A stretch of DNA of 10,291 bases, from the NCBI GenBank assembly GCA_050731755.1, contig JBOHPP010000178.1:1-10291 (forward strand). Direction: 5' to 3'. A program made the translations under genes and the position numbers. The notes beneath the pieces were generated by a model. The model did no database searches. It saw only the letters and a program-made list of their open reading frames with translations, and was not told where the DNA came from. Numbering within the stretch: position 1 is the first letter of the stretch; each line of letters opens with the position of its first letter. This document shows positions 1 to 6,112 of the stretch, one piece after another. Source of the DNA: JBOHPP01 sp050731755. Lineage in GTDB: Bacteria > Methylomirabilota > Methylomirabilia > Rokubacteriales > CSP1-6.

Positions 1-1
1 G

Positions 2-802
2 CTGGGGGCGCTGGCGCCGGCGCTGCCCGAGCGCGTGGCCGCGGCCGCCTCGCACATGGCCAACCCGACCTTCGGCGGCTGGGACCGCGCGGGGGGCCGG
101 CGGTTTGTGGCCTACGAGCTGGTGCTATCCGGCACCGGCGCGCGGGCGACCAGCGACGGCTGCGAGGGCATGTCCTGGGCGTTCAACGCCTCCAACATTC
201 CCGTCGAGGCCCAGGAGGCCCACCATCCCATCGTTGTCGAGCGCTTCGAGCTGATCCGAGATTCCGCAGGGCCCGGCCGCTTCCGCGGGGGCTCGGGGGT
301 CCGCCGCGACCTGAGATTCATGGCCGACGAAGGCAAGCTGACGAACCTCTCCGACCGGCAGACGTTTCCGCCCTACGGCCTCTTCGGTGGCCGGTCCGGC
401 CGCCTGGGCCGGACGGTGATTAACCCCGGCCCGGACGAGGTCGTCGTCCACGGCAAGGAGTCGCGCGAGTTCGCGTACGGCGACGTGATCTCGTTCCAGC
501 AGTCGGGGGCCGGAGGCTACGGCGACGCTCTTGAGCGCGACCCCGCCCGCGTGCTGGAGGACGTGATGGATGATTACGTCTCCATCGAAGCGGCGCGCGC
601 CGACTACGGCGTCGTCATCACTGGCATCGGCATCGACCTCCGCGTGGACGAGGCCGCCACCCGTGCCCTCCGGACAGAGTTACGCGACCGGAGCCGCCCC
701 GCTCCTCGAGCCCTCCAGGCAGAGTCACGCGACCGGAGCCACGCCGCTCCTCGAACAGGCCACCCTCGGAGCGAGCCGGGCACGCGGCCCCCGCTACAAT
801 GA
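2..802 (+). CDS. Hydantoinase B/oxoprolinase family protein, C-terminal part (5' truncated by window)
   Basis: This is the C-terminal portion of a HyuB-type subunit; the frame is open from base 2 and the start lies outside the window. Family features seen: the MANPTFGGWD stretch, a NASNIPVEAQEAHHPIVVERFEL segment (split here as NASNIPVEAQ then EAHHPIVVERFEL), the DSAGPGRFRGGSGVRRD glycine/arginine-rich block, and a late QQSGAGGYGDALERDP motif followed by VSIEAARADYGVV. HyuB-type proteins usually work with a HyuA subunit in ATP-dependent opening of hydantoins, 5-oxoproline or similar rings, or in acetone-carboxylase-like reactions; the substrate cannot be told here. HyuA is probably upstream, outside the window. 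Family similarity fades at about base 665; the last 45 residues are a low-complexity Arg/Pro-rich tail made by a 45-bp tandem repeat. The stop overlaps the next start as ATGA (799-802), suggesting coupled translation. Confidence 0.85.
   Translation: MGALAPALPERVAAAASHMANPTFGGWDRAGGRRFVAYELVLSGTGARATSDGCEGMSWAFNASNIPVEAQEAHHPIVVERFELIRDSAGPGRFRGGSGVRRDLRFMADEGKLTNLSDRQTFPPYGLFGGRSGRLGRTVINPGPDEVVVHGKESREFAYGDVISFQQSGAGGYGDALERDPARVLEDVMDDYVSIEAARADYGVVITGIGIDLRVDEAATRALRTELRDRSRPAPRALQAESRDRSHAAPRTGHPRSEPGTRPPLQ
665..754 (+). repeat. Two-copy 45-bp tandem repeat at the 3' end of the hydantoinase B gene
   Basis: Unit 1 is 665-709 and unit 2 is 710-754; by eye they differ at 5 of 45 positions. 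The period is a multiple of three, so the repeat reads as a 15-residue duplication (ALRTELRDRSRPAPR, then ALQAESRDRSHAAPR). Each unit contains a short GGAGC-N6-GCTCC inverted pair (690-705 and 735-750). It lies beyond the conserved part of the protein and just before the acyl-CoA dehydrogenase start at 799. It may be a dispersed non-coding repeat that has been read through as coding sequence. Confidence 0.9.
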
Positions 803-1959
803 TCAGGTTCACCCCAGAGCAAGAGAGCTTCCGCAAAGCCGTCGCCCGGTTCGTCGACGCCGAAGTCGTGCCCCAGGCCCAGGCCATCGACGAGAGTGCG
901 GCATTCCCCAAGGCTCTCTTCAGGCGGGTGGGCGAGCTTGGCTACCTCGGTCTGCGTTACCCGGAGAAGTACGGCGGCGCCGACGCCGACATGGTCACCT
1001 ACTGCGTCTTCGCCGAGGAGTTGGCCCGTGGTTCGATGTCACTGGCGGCGGCGGTGGCGATGCAGTCGTTGATGGGAACGTACTTCGTGTACCGGTACGC
1101 CACGGTGGAGCTCCACCGGCGTTACCTGGTGCCCGCCTTGCGTGGCGACCTGGTGGCCACGTTCGCGCTCACCGAGCCCAACGCGGGCTCCGACCTGGGG
1201 AACATCACCACCCGGGCCGAGCGCCGCGGCGACCGTTGGGTGCTCAGGGGCGCCAAGACCTGGGTCACCAACGCCCCGGTCGCCGACATCCTCACGGTCG
1301 CCGCCAAGACCTCGGCCGAGCGAGGCCTGAAGAACATTGCGCTGTTCCTGCTGGATCGCGCGACCATGGGGGGAATCACGCTGGGCAAGAAGATCGACAA
1401 GATGTCGGTGCGGGCCTCCGAGACCGGCGAGATTCTGCTGGAGGACGTCGAGGTGCCGGCCGAGCACCTGCTGGGCGGGGAGACAGGCGGCGTGGACAAG
1501 ATCGGGACGATCCTGGCCGAGATCCGGGTCATGACGGCCGCGCTGTCCGTTGGCCTGGCTCGGGCCGCCTATGACGCGGCCCTGAGCTACGCGCGCGAGC
1601 GCGTCGCCTTCGGCAAACCGATCGTCGAGCACCAGGCGATCACGTTCAAGCTGGCCGACATGCTGACCTCGCTCCATGCCGCCACGCTGATGACCTATCA
1701 GGCCGCCGGCGCCATTGACGCCGGGCGGCCGGTCGCCCGAGAAGCCGCGATGGTGAAGCTCTTCGCCTCGGAGATGGCAGTGCGGGTCACCGACGAGGCC
1801 GCTCGCATCTTCGCCTCCTACGGCCTGGCCATGGAGTACGCCGCCCAGCGCTACTTCCGGGACGCCCGGTTCCTGCTCCCCGGCGGCGGCACGTCCGAGA
1901 TTTTGCGGGTGGTGATCGGGCGCGACCTGGACTGGGACCGCGGGGCGATGTTCGCGTGA
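799..1959 (+). CDS. Acyl-CoA dehydrogenase family protein
   Basis: A 386-aa FAD-dependent acyl-CoA dehydrogenase of full family length; it would introduce the alpha,beta double bond into an acyl-CoA in the cytoplasm and pass electrons to ETF. Seen: N-terminal helical domain, signature FALTEPNAGSD at about 122-132, flavin-contacting KTWVTNA at about 153-159, the helical C-terminal domain with a RVAFGKPIVEHQAITFKLADM-type region, and the final RDARFLLPGGGTSEILR at about 354-369. The usual YEGT catalytic glutamate position is Gly363. The alternative glutamate position used by isovaleryl- and long-chain-type enzymes (the residue before Arg243) is Ile242, with Glu241 one step earlier. The reaction is therefore less certain than the fold. 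The start is fixed by the ATGA overlap with the upstream gene; the end overlaps the hydrolase as GTGA. The substrate is unknown. Confidence 0.93.
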   Translation: MIRFTPEQESFRKAVARFVDAEVVPQAQAIDESAAFPKALFRRVGELGYLGLRYPEKYGGADADMVTYCVFAEELARGSMSLAAAVAMQSLMGTYFVYRYATVELHRRYLVPALRGDLVATFALTEPNAGSDLGNITTRAERRGDRWVLRGAKTWVTNAPVADILTVAAKTSAERGLKNIALFLLDRATMGGITLGKKIDKMSVRASETGEILLEDVEVPAEHLLGGETGGVDKIGTILAEIRVMTAALSVGLARAAYDAALSYARERVAFGKPIVEHQAITFKLADMLTSLHAATLMTYQAAGAIDAGRPVAREAAMVKLFASEMAVRVTDEAARIFASYGLAMEYAAQRYFRDARFLLPGGGTSEILRVVIGRDLDWDRGAMFA

Positions 1960-2891
1960 GCGGCCTGGCCACGCTGCGCCACGAGTACGCTGACGTCAAC
2001 GGCATCCGCCTCCACTACGTCACCGCCGGTGCCGGCCCGCTCGTGGTGTTCGCCCACGGCTTCCCCGAGTTCTGGTACGCGTGGAAGCGCCAGCTCCTCG
2101 AGTTTGCGCGCGACCACCAGGCGGTGGCCCCGGATTTGCGGGGCTACAACCTCTCGGCCAAGCCTGCGGGCCTCGAGTCCTACCGGGCGAGCCACATGGT
2201 GGACGATCTCCGGGCGCTCGCCGATCACCTGGGACATCGACGGTTCGTGCTCGTCGGCCACGATTGGGGCGGCGTCGTGGCCTGGGCCTTCGCCATGGCC
2301 CACCCCGACCGGCTGGCCCGGCTCGTCATCGTCAATGCGCCCCACCCGGCGATCTACGCCCGGGAGGTCGCCGAGAACCCGGCGCAGCAGACGGCCAGCC
2401 AGTACATGCTGCTCTTGCGCAGCCCCGAGGCCGAGGCCCAACTCGCCGCCGACGGCTTTGCGATGCTGAGGGAACGCTTCCTGGGCCGGCGCCTGTGGCA
2501 GGAGCGCTTCACCGACGAGGACCGGCGCGCGTACCTGGAAGCCTGGTCCCAGCCCGGGGCGTTGACCGGCGGCGTCAACTACTATCGGGCCGCCCGGGTC
2601 GGTCCGCCGTCCGGAGAGGACGCTCCCGCCGGAGCCACGTTCGGCGTCGATACGGCCAGGGCCTTGGTGACCGTGCCGACGCTGGTGATCTGGGGCGAGC
2701 GGGATCGCGCGCTCCTGACCGGCAATCTCGACGAACTCGACCGCTGCGTGCCCCAACTCACGATCCACCGGATCCCCGACGGCTCGCACTGGGTGATCCA
2801 CGAGCAGCCGGACGAGGTGAGCACCGTGATTCGGAAGTTCATCGCTGAGGGTAACCCTGTGAATGTCGGTGAAAGCATCGAGCTTCGATAG
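1956..2891 (+). CDS. Alpha/beta hydrolase, epoxide hydrolase-like
   Basis: A 311-aa cytoplasmic alpha/beta-fold hydrolase of the epoxide hydrolase/dehalogenase type. Seen: oxyanion motif HGFPEFW at 34-40, DLRGYNLSAKP, nucleophile elbow GHDWGG with Asp103, candidate acid Asp250 in WGERD, and catalytic His278 in SHWVIHEQP. Candidate ring-opening tyrosines in the cap are Tyr150 and the NYYR pair Tyr209/Tyr210. An Asp nucleophile followed by Trp plus cap tyrosines favours an epoxide hydrolase over an esterase; fluoroacetate-dehalogenase-like activity is a weaker alternative. The GTG start overlaps the acyl-CoA dehydrogenase stop (GTGA, 1956-1959). The last residues (EGNPVNVGESIELR) look unlike a family C-terminus and their DNA drops in G+C, so the 3' end may have been replaced when the downstream cassette arrived. 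The gene stops immediately before the toxin GTG. Confidence 0.88.
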   Translation: MSGLATLRHEYADVNGIRLHYVTAGAGPLVVFAHGFPEFWYAWKRQLLEFARDHQAVAPDLRGYNLSAKPAGLESYRASHMVDDLRALADHLGHRRFVLVGHDWGGVVAWAFAMAHPDRLARLVIVNAPHPAIYAREVAENPAQQTASQYMLLLRSPEAEAQLAADGFAMLRERFLGRRLWQERFTDEDRRAYLEAWSQPGALTGGVNYYRAARVGPPSGEDAPAGATFGVDTARALVTVPTLVIWGERDRALLTGNLDELDRCVPQLTIHRIPDGSHWVIHEQPDEVSTVIRKFIAEGNPVNVGESIELR

Positions 2892-3224
2892 GTGGCGAGG
2901 CGCGACGCTGAGCAGATCGTCGCTCGCATTCGAGAGGCAGTCAGTGCCGGCTCTTTTCGGCTCACACGGCACGCCCATGAGGAGATGGTGGAAGAGAACA
3001 TCGCCCTTTCCGACGTTGCCGAAACGGTCGCCAACGCCGTGCTGCTTGAGGATTATCCCGAACACCGCCGGGGCGCGTGCTGTCCCATTTCCGGGTGGAC
3101 TGCGACAAGACGGCCACTGCATGTCGTTTGCACGACCGATTCGCCTTTGGTCATCGTGATCACCGTGTACGAGCCGAGACCTCCAAAGTGGAGCGCGCCG
3201 TCTCGCCAGGGAGGACGCCGATGA
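2892..3224 (+). CDS. DUF4258 family protein, probable toxin of a type II toxin-antitoxin pair
   Basis: A 110-aa protein with a DUF4258 pattern: TRHAHEEMVEENI at about 25-37, EDYPEH, GWTATRRPLHVV and the closing VIVITVYEPRPPKW. DUF4258 proteins commonly sit before a YgiT/MqsA-type zinc-finger protein, in the same order as mqsR-mqsA, and are thought to be RelE/MqsR-like ribonucleases; that activity is inference here. The gene starts with GTG directly after the hydrolase TAG, and no good ribosome binding site is visible before it, whereas the antitoxin has a strong one. Its stop overlaps the antitoxin start as ATGA (3221-3224). The residues after PPKW form a short basic tail. G+C is lower than in the flanking catabolic genes (37/60 at 3001-3060), consistent with horizontal acquisition. 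Confidence 0.82.
   Translation: MARRDAEQIVARIREAVSAGSFRLTRHAHEEMVEENIALSDVAETVANAVLLEDYPEHRRGACCPISGWTATRRPLHVVCTTDSPLVIVITVYEPRPPKWSAPSRQGGRR
3208..3215 (+). promoter_or_regulatory. Strong ribosome binding site for the antitoxin
   Basis: AGGGAGGA lies 5 bases before the ATG at 3221, inside the end of the toxin gene. No comparable site precedes the toxin. This fits stronger translation of the antitoxin than of the toxin, and supports the start at 3221 over a longer open frame reaching back to 3077. Confidence 0.75.
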
Positions 3225-3451
3225 AGTGCTCGATTCGCGACTGCGGCGGCCAATATGAGAGCCGGAGAATCGTTCATACCGTTCGACACCGAGGCCGGCT
3301 CGTTGTCATCGACGGCGTGCCGGCAGAGGTTTGTTCGGTCTGCGGCGACATGTTGCTCAAGCCGGAAACCGTGCGTCGCATCGAGATAATCCTCAGCGAC
3401 CAGCGGGATCCCGATCGAATGGCCCCGGTATACGAGTATGCCTCGCAGTAA
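3221..3451 (+). CDS. YgiT-type zinc-finger protein, probable antitoxin
   Basis: A 76-aa protein that looks like the N-terminal zinc-binding half of MqsA. Seen: Cys3 and Cys8 near the N-terminus, then VPAEVCSVCGD with Cys38 and Cys41, then LLKPETVRRIE. The first cysteine pair is spaced C-x4-C rather than the common C-x2-C. In MqsA the zinc domain binds the toxin, while a C-terminal helix-turn-helix binds DNA; this protein ends about 35 residues after the second pair, too short for that domain, so autoregulation by this protein alone is not evident. It overlaps the toxin by four bases and the next gene by 14 bases (3438-3451), suggesting all three are translated together. G+C is 36-37/60 in the counted blocks. 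Confidence 0.85.
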   Translation: MKCSIRDCGGQYESRRIVHTVRHRGRLVVIDGVPAEVCSVCGDMLLKPETVRRIEIILSDQRDPDRMAPVYEYASQ

Positions 3452-3917
3452 ACGGTACGACGAGCGTCACGAGTGGGAGTTGGTGCGCCGCTCTCGGAAG
3501 GTACGTTTCCGAGTCCGTAGGCCGATGCAACTAGAGTCCCGCGCCGTGACGCTGCCGCTCGCGGCAGCCGCCCCGAGCGGCAAATTGGCGCCCCATCTCG
3601 GCCCTTCCTTTGCGCGATGTGCCGTTCTCGAGAGCTTTAGACTCGGGGGCGCTAGTGTTGATCTGCTCGTGGTTACGGGAAACGGAGACGTTGCTCTGGG
3701 CGAATGCAAGCGAGGCAGTAGCCTTCGCAAGGTTCGCTTTTCACAGGTCCTGAAGGAACTGGGCGTGAGGTCCGAGAAGAAGCGGAGGCGCTGGTTCAGG
3801 CGAGTTGAGCATTGTTGTAGCGATGGTGAGATCCATCTGTTCGCTGCGGTCGGCCGAGCTGGCGAGCGGGCTGTTGATATTTGGGTGATCGAGAAATCAG
3901 GCGAGGTGAGGACATGA
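3438..3917 (+). CDS. Unrecognised protein with a possible PD-(D/E)XK nuclease-like motif
   Basis: A 159-aa protein that I do not recognise as a named family. It is basic at the N-terminus (residues 1-30, many Arg/Lys), with no signal peptide or membrane segment. The central segment reads VDLLVVTGNGDVALGECKRG: Asp75, then 13 residues, then Glu89-Cys90-Lys91. A hydrophobic strand with Asp, a turn and a second strand ending E-x-K is the core layout of PD-(D/E)XK nucleases. The following SLRKVRFSQVLKEL resembles the helix after ECK in those proteins. The rest (HLFAAVGRAGERAVDIWVIEK) looks like another beta unit. It overlaps the antitoxin by 14 bases and the thiolase by four (ATGA, 3914-3917), with no clear ribosome binding site. 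G+C is lowest here (34/60 at 3661-3720). It could be a nuclease cargo gene or an accessory of the toxin-antitoxin pair; the nuclease call is tentative. Confidence 0.6.
   Translation: MPRSKRYDERHEWELVRRSRKVRFRVRRPMQLESRAVTLPLAAAAPSGKLAPHLGPSFARCAVLESFRLGGASVDLLVVTGNGDVALGECKRGSSLRKVRFSQVLKELGVRSEKKRRRWFRRVEHCCSDGEIHLFAAVGRAGERAVDIWVIEKSGEVRT
3903..3912 (+). promoter_or_regulatory. Ribosome binding site that sets the thiolase start
   Basis: GAGGTGAGGA sits just before the ATG at 3914. The open frame extends back to a TTG at 3881, but the family N-terminus (MRKVALVGAGVSKFG) begins exactly at 3914, so this site and the ATGA overlap decide the start. Confidence 0.75.
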
Positions 3918-5077
3918 GAAAGGTGGCGCTCGTCGGCGCAGGCGTGTCGAAGTTCGGCGTCCGCAAGGCGTCCTATCGCGACCTCATCTGGGAGGCCGGC
4001 AAGGCCTGCTTCGATTCGGTGCCCGGGGTCACGCCGAAGGATCTCGAGGGACTGGTGGTGGGCTCGGTCATGCCCGAGCGGACGGCGTTCCAGAGCCATA
4101 TCTCGTCACTGGCCGCCGAGGCACTGGGCATCCGGCCGCGCGCGCTGAGCGCCCGCACCGAGCACATGTGCGCGTCGGGCACCGTCGGCATCCGCTATGC
4201 CTACGCCTTCATCGCGGCGGGGTTGGCGGATCTGGTGATGGTGCTCGGCATCGAGAAGCTCAACCAGCCCTCCGGCGAGGAGGCCATCCTTAATATGGGC
4301 ACCGGCGTCGACCGCGAATGGGAGGCGGCCTTCGGCCTGACCGCCCCCCCGTGCTTCGCGCTGGCCGCTCAGCGCCACATGACCGAGTACGGCACCACGG
4401 AGGAGCAGCTGGCCCTGGTCGGCGTGAAGAACCATACCCACGCCACCCGGAATCCCACCGCCCACTTCCAGAAGGGCGCCACGCTCGAGCAGGTCCTCTG
4501 CTCGCGGATGATCTCGAGCCCGCTCCGACTCTTCATGTGCTCGCCGATCACCGACGGCGCCGCTGCCGTCGTGCTGGCCGCCGAAGACCGGGCGCGTACG
4601 ATCACCGACACCCCGGTGTGGATCCGCGGCACCGGCCAGGCCCTCGACGGCTTTCAGCTCACGTCACTGCCCGAGGACTACGCCCAGTGGCCCGCCCTCA
4701 AGCGGGCGGCCGAGGCTGCCTATCGCATGGCCGGCATCGGGCCTCAGGACGTGGACGTGGCCGAAGTCCACGATTGCTTCGCCATCGCCGAGCTGATCGC
4801 GTACGAGGAGCTGGGGTTCTGCAAGAAAGGTGAGGCCGGCCCGTTCGTGACCGCCGGACGCAGCGGCTACGGCGGCGATGTGGTCGTGAACCCGCGCGGG
4901 GGGCTCATCGGCTGTGGCCATCCGCTGGGCGCCACGGGCGTGGCCCAGGCCGCCGAGATCTTCCTGCAGCTTCGCGGTGAGGCCGGCTCCCGGCAGGTGC
5001 CCGACGCCGCCCTCGGGCTCACCCACAACAATAGCGGCATGGGCGAGCACGTGGTCATGATCTACGGACGGGACTGA
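3914..5077 (+). CDS. Thiolase family protein (SCP2-type acetyl-CoA acetyltransferase)
   Basis: A 387-aa thiolase of the SCPx/archaeal type, which cleaves 3-ketoacyl-CoA with CoA or condenses acyl-CoAs. Seen: MRKVALVGAGVSKFG at the N-terminus, the nucleophilic Cys86 in MCASGT, His286 in VHDCFAIAE, and GGLIGCGHPLGATG with Cys334 and His336. Thiolases of this type often act with a DUF35 OB-fold/zinc-ribbon protein, and one lies nearby at 6109-6537, separated only by the 3-hydroxyacyl-CoA dehydrogenase. Together these could perform the last steps of a beta-oxidation-like spiral. The start at 3914 overlaps the cassette's last gene as ATGA. The protein ends EHVVMIYGRD; right after it, an inexact copy of the same 3' end occurs out of frame (see the repeat at 5041-5127), so the present stop may be secondary. 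Confidence 0.92.
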   Translation: MRKVALVGAGVSKFGVRKASYRDLIWEAGKACFDSVPGVTPKDLEGLVVGSVMPERTAFQSHISSLAAEALGIRPRALSARTEHMCASGTVGIRYAYAFIAAGLADLVMVLGIEKLNQPSGEEAILNMGTGVDREWEAAFGLTAPPCFALAAQRHMTEYGTTEEQLALVGVKNHTHATRNPTAHFQKGATLEQVLCSRMISSPLRLFMCSPITDGAAAVVLAAEDRARTITDTPVWIRGTGQALDGFQLTSLPEDYAQWPALKRAAEAAYRMAGIGPQDVDVAEVHDCFAIAELIAYEELGFCKKGEAGPFVTAGRSGYGGDVVVNPRGGLIGCGHPLGATGVAQAAEIFLQLRGEAGSRQVPDAALGLTHNNSGMGEHVVMIYGRD

Positions 5078-5127
5078 GGCCGTGCTGGGTGAGCACGTGG
5101 TCATGATCTACGGACGGAACTGGGCCG
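5041..5127 (+). repeat. Direct repeat duplicating the thiolase gene end
   Basis: Bases 5041-5076 recur at 5087-5122 with two mismatches, including 27 identical bases, at an offset of 46. Similarity continues a few bases further (5077-5082 against 5123-5127) with one indel. The second copy again spells GEHVVMIYGR in its own frame, continues as NWAAEAPSDEEPR and stops at TGA 5157-5159, overlapping the next GTG start exactly as GTGA. The offset is not a multiple of three, so the copies are in different frames. It occupies most of the 78-bp gap 5078-5155. Confidence 0.9.
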
Positions 5128-5155
5128 CCGAGGCCCCCTCCGACGAAGAGCCGCG

Positions 5156-6112
5156 GTGATCGAGACGGTGGCCGTGCTGGGGCCCGGGCGCATCGGACGG
5201 CAGATCGCGCTCGCCTGCGCACTGGGCGGCTGCCGGGTCCGGCTCGTCGACCTCAAGCCTCGCCCTGATGGCGCGGCGTCCGCGGCGCTCGCCGACGCAC
5301 GGCGAGAGATTGCCCGCGACCTCGGGCTCATGGCCGAGGAGGGCGTCATCAAGGCAGGCGAGATCGCGCCGGCCCTGGAGCGCATCGAGGACCACGTGGG
5401 ACTCGAGGGCCTCGGCGATTGCGGTTTCGTCCAGGAGGCCCTGCCCGAGCGGATCGAGCTGAAGCGCGAGGTCTTCGCCCGGCTCGCGGGACGGGTGGCC
5501 CCGGACGCCGTCATCGCCTCCACCACCTCGACGATCTCGCCCGCCCACCTCGCCGATGCGGTGCCGGGCCCCGAGCGCTTCCTCGTCGCGCACTGGCTGA
5601 ACCCGGCCCACATCATCCCGCTGGTGGAGGTGGTGCCCGGAGCCCTGACGGCGCCGGCGGTGGTCGAGCGGACGCTGGCCTTTTTGCGCGGCCTGGGCAA
5701 GACCGCCGTGCGCTGCGCGGACTCACCGGGCTTCATCGTCCCCCGCATCCAGGTCCTCCTCATGAACGAGGCGGTGCGGCTGGTCGAGGACGGCGTGGCC
5801 ACCCCCGAGGAGGTCGATCTCGCCATCCGCGCCGGCCTCGGTTTCCGCTACGCGACGGTGGGCGTCTTCGAGTTCATCGATTGGGGCGGCGTCGACATCC
5901 TCTATCGGGCCAGTCAGTTCATGACCCGGGCGACGGGCGACGAGCGGTTCCAGACGCCCCGGCTCGTCGAGGAGAAGATGGCCCGCAACGAGCTGGGGCC
6001 CAAGACCGGGCGCGGTTTCTTCGAGTACGCCGGCGAGGCGCGTGAGCGCTTCGAGACGGCGAAGGTGCGGGCGCTGCTCCGTCAGCTCCGGCGCGAGCGC
6101 GAGGCGACGTGA
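5156..6112 (+). CDS. 3-hydroxyacyl-CoA dehydrogenase family protein
   Basis: A 318-aa NAD-dependent enzyme of the 3-hydroxyacyl-CoA (or 3-hydroxybutyryl-CoA) dehydrogenase family, oxidising an L-3-hydroxyacyl-CoA to the 3-keto form used by a thiolase. Seen: Rossmann motif AVLGPGRIG at about 6-14, the ASTTSTIS serine region at 121-128, catalytic-type His146 in AHWLNPAHIIPLVEVVPG, then CADSPGFIVPRIQVLLMNEAVRLVEDG leading into the C-terminal helical domain, and the GPKTGRGFFEY end motif. The usual PGF-x-x-N-R is PGFIVPR here, a small departure. It has a GTG start with a modest GAAGAG site upstream. The stop overlaps the DUF35 gene as GTGA (6109-6112). Related NAD enzymes (L-gulonate or carnitine 3-dehydrogenase) share the fold, but the thiolase neighbour favours CoA substrates. 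Confidence 0.88.
   Translation: MIETVAVLGPGRIGRQIALACALGGCRVRLVDLKPRPDGAASAALADARREIARDLGLMAEEGVIKAGEIAPALERIEDHVGLEGLGDCGFVQEALPERIELKREVFARLAGRVAPDAVIASTTSTISPAHLADAVPGPERFLVAHWLNPAHIIPLVEVVPGALTAPAVVERTLAFLRGLGKTAVRCADSPGFIVPRIQVLLMNEAVRLVEDGVATPEEVDLAIRAGLGFRYATVGVFEFIDWGGVDILYRASQFMTRATGDERFQTPRLVEEKMARNELGPKTGRGFFEYAGEARERFETAKVRALLRQLRREREAT

Noticed and set aside
570..1574. Plus-strand open frame of 334 codons overlapping the hydantoinase and acyl-CoA dehydrogenase genes
   Set aside because: Its translation is Arg/Gly/Pro/Ala low-complexity, typical of a frame shadow; both overlapping genes have clear family motifs in other frames.
1851..3122. Long open frame on the minus strand (423 codons) opposite the hydrolase
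   Set aside because: It is a shadow of the G+C-rich plus-strand coding; the opposite strand carries clear hydrolase motifs and this frame shows no recognisable domain.
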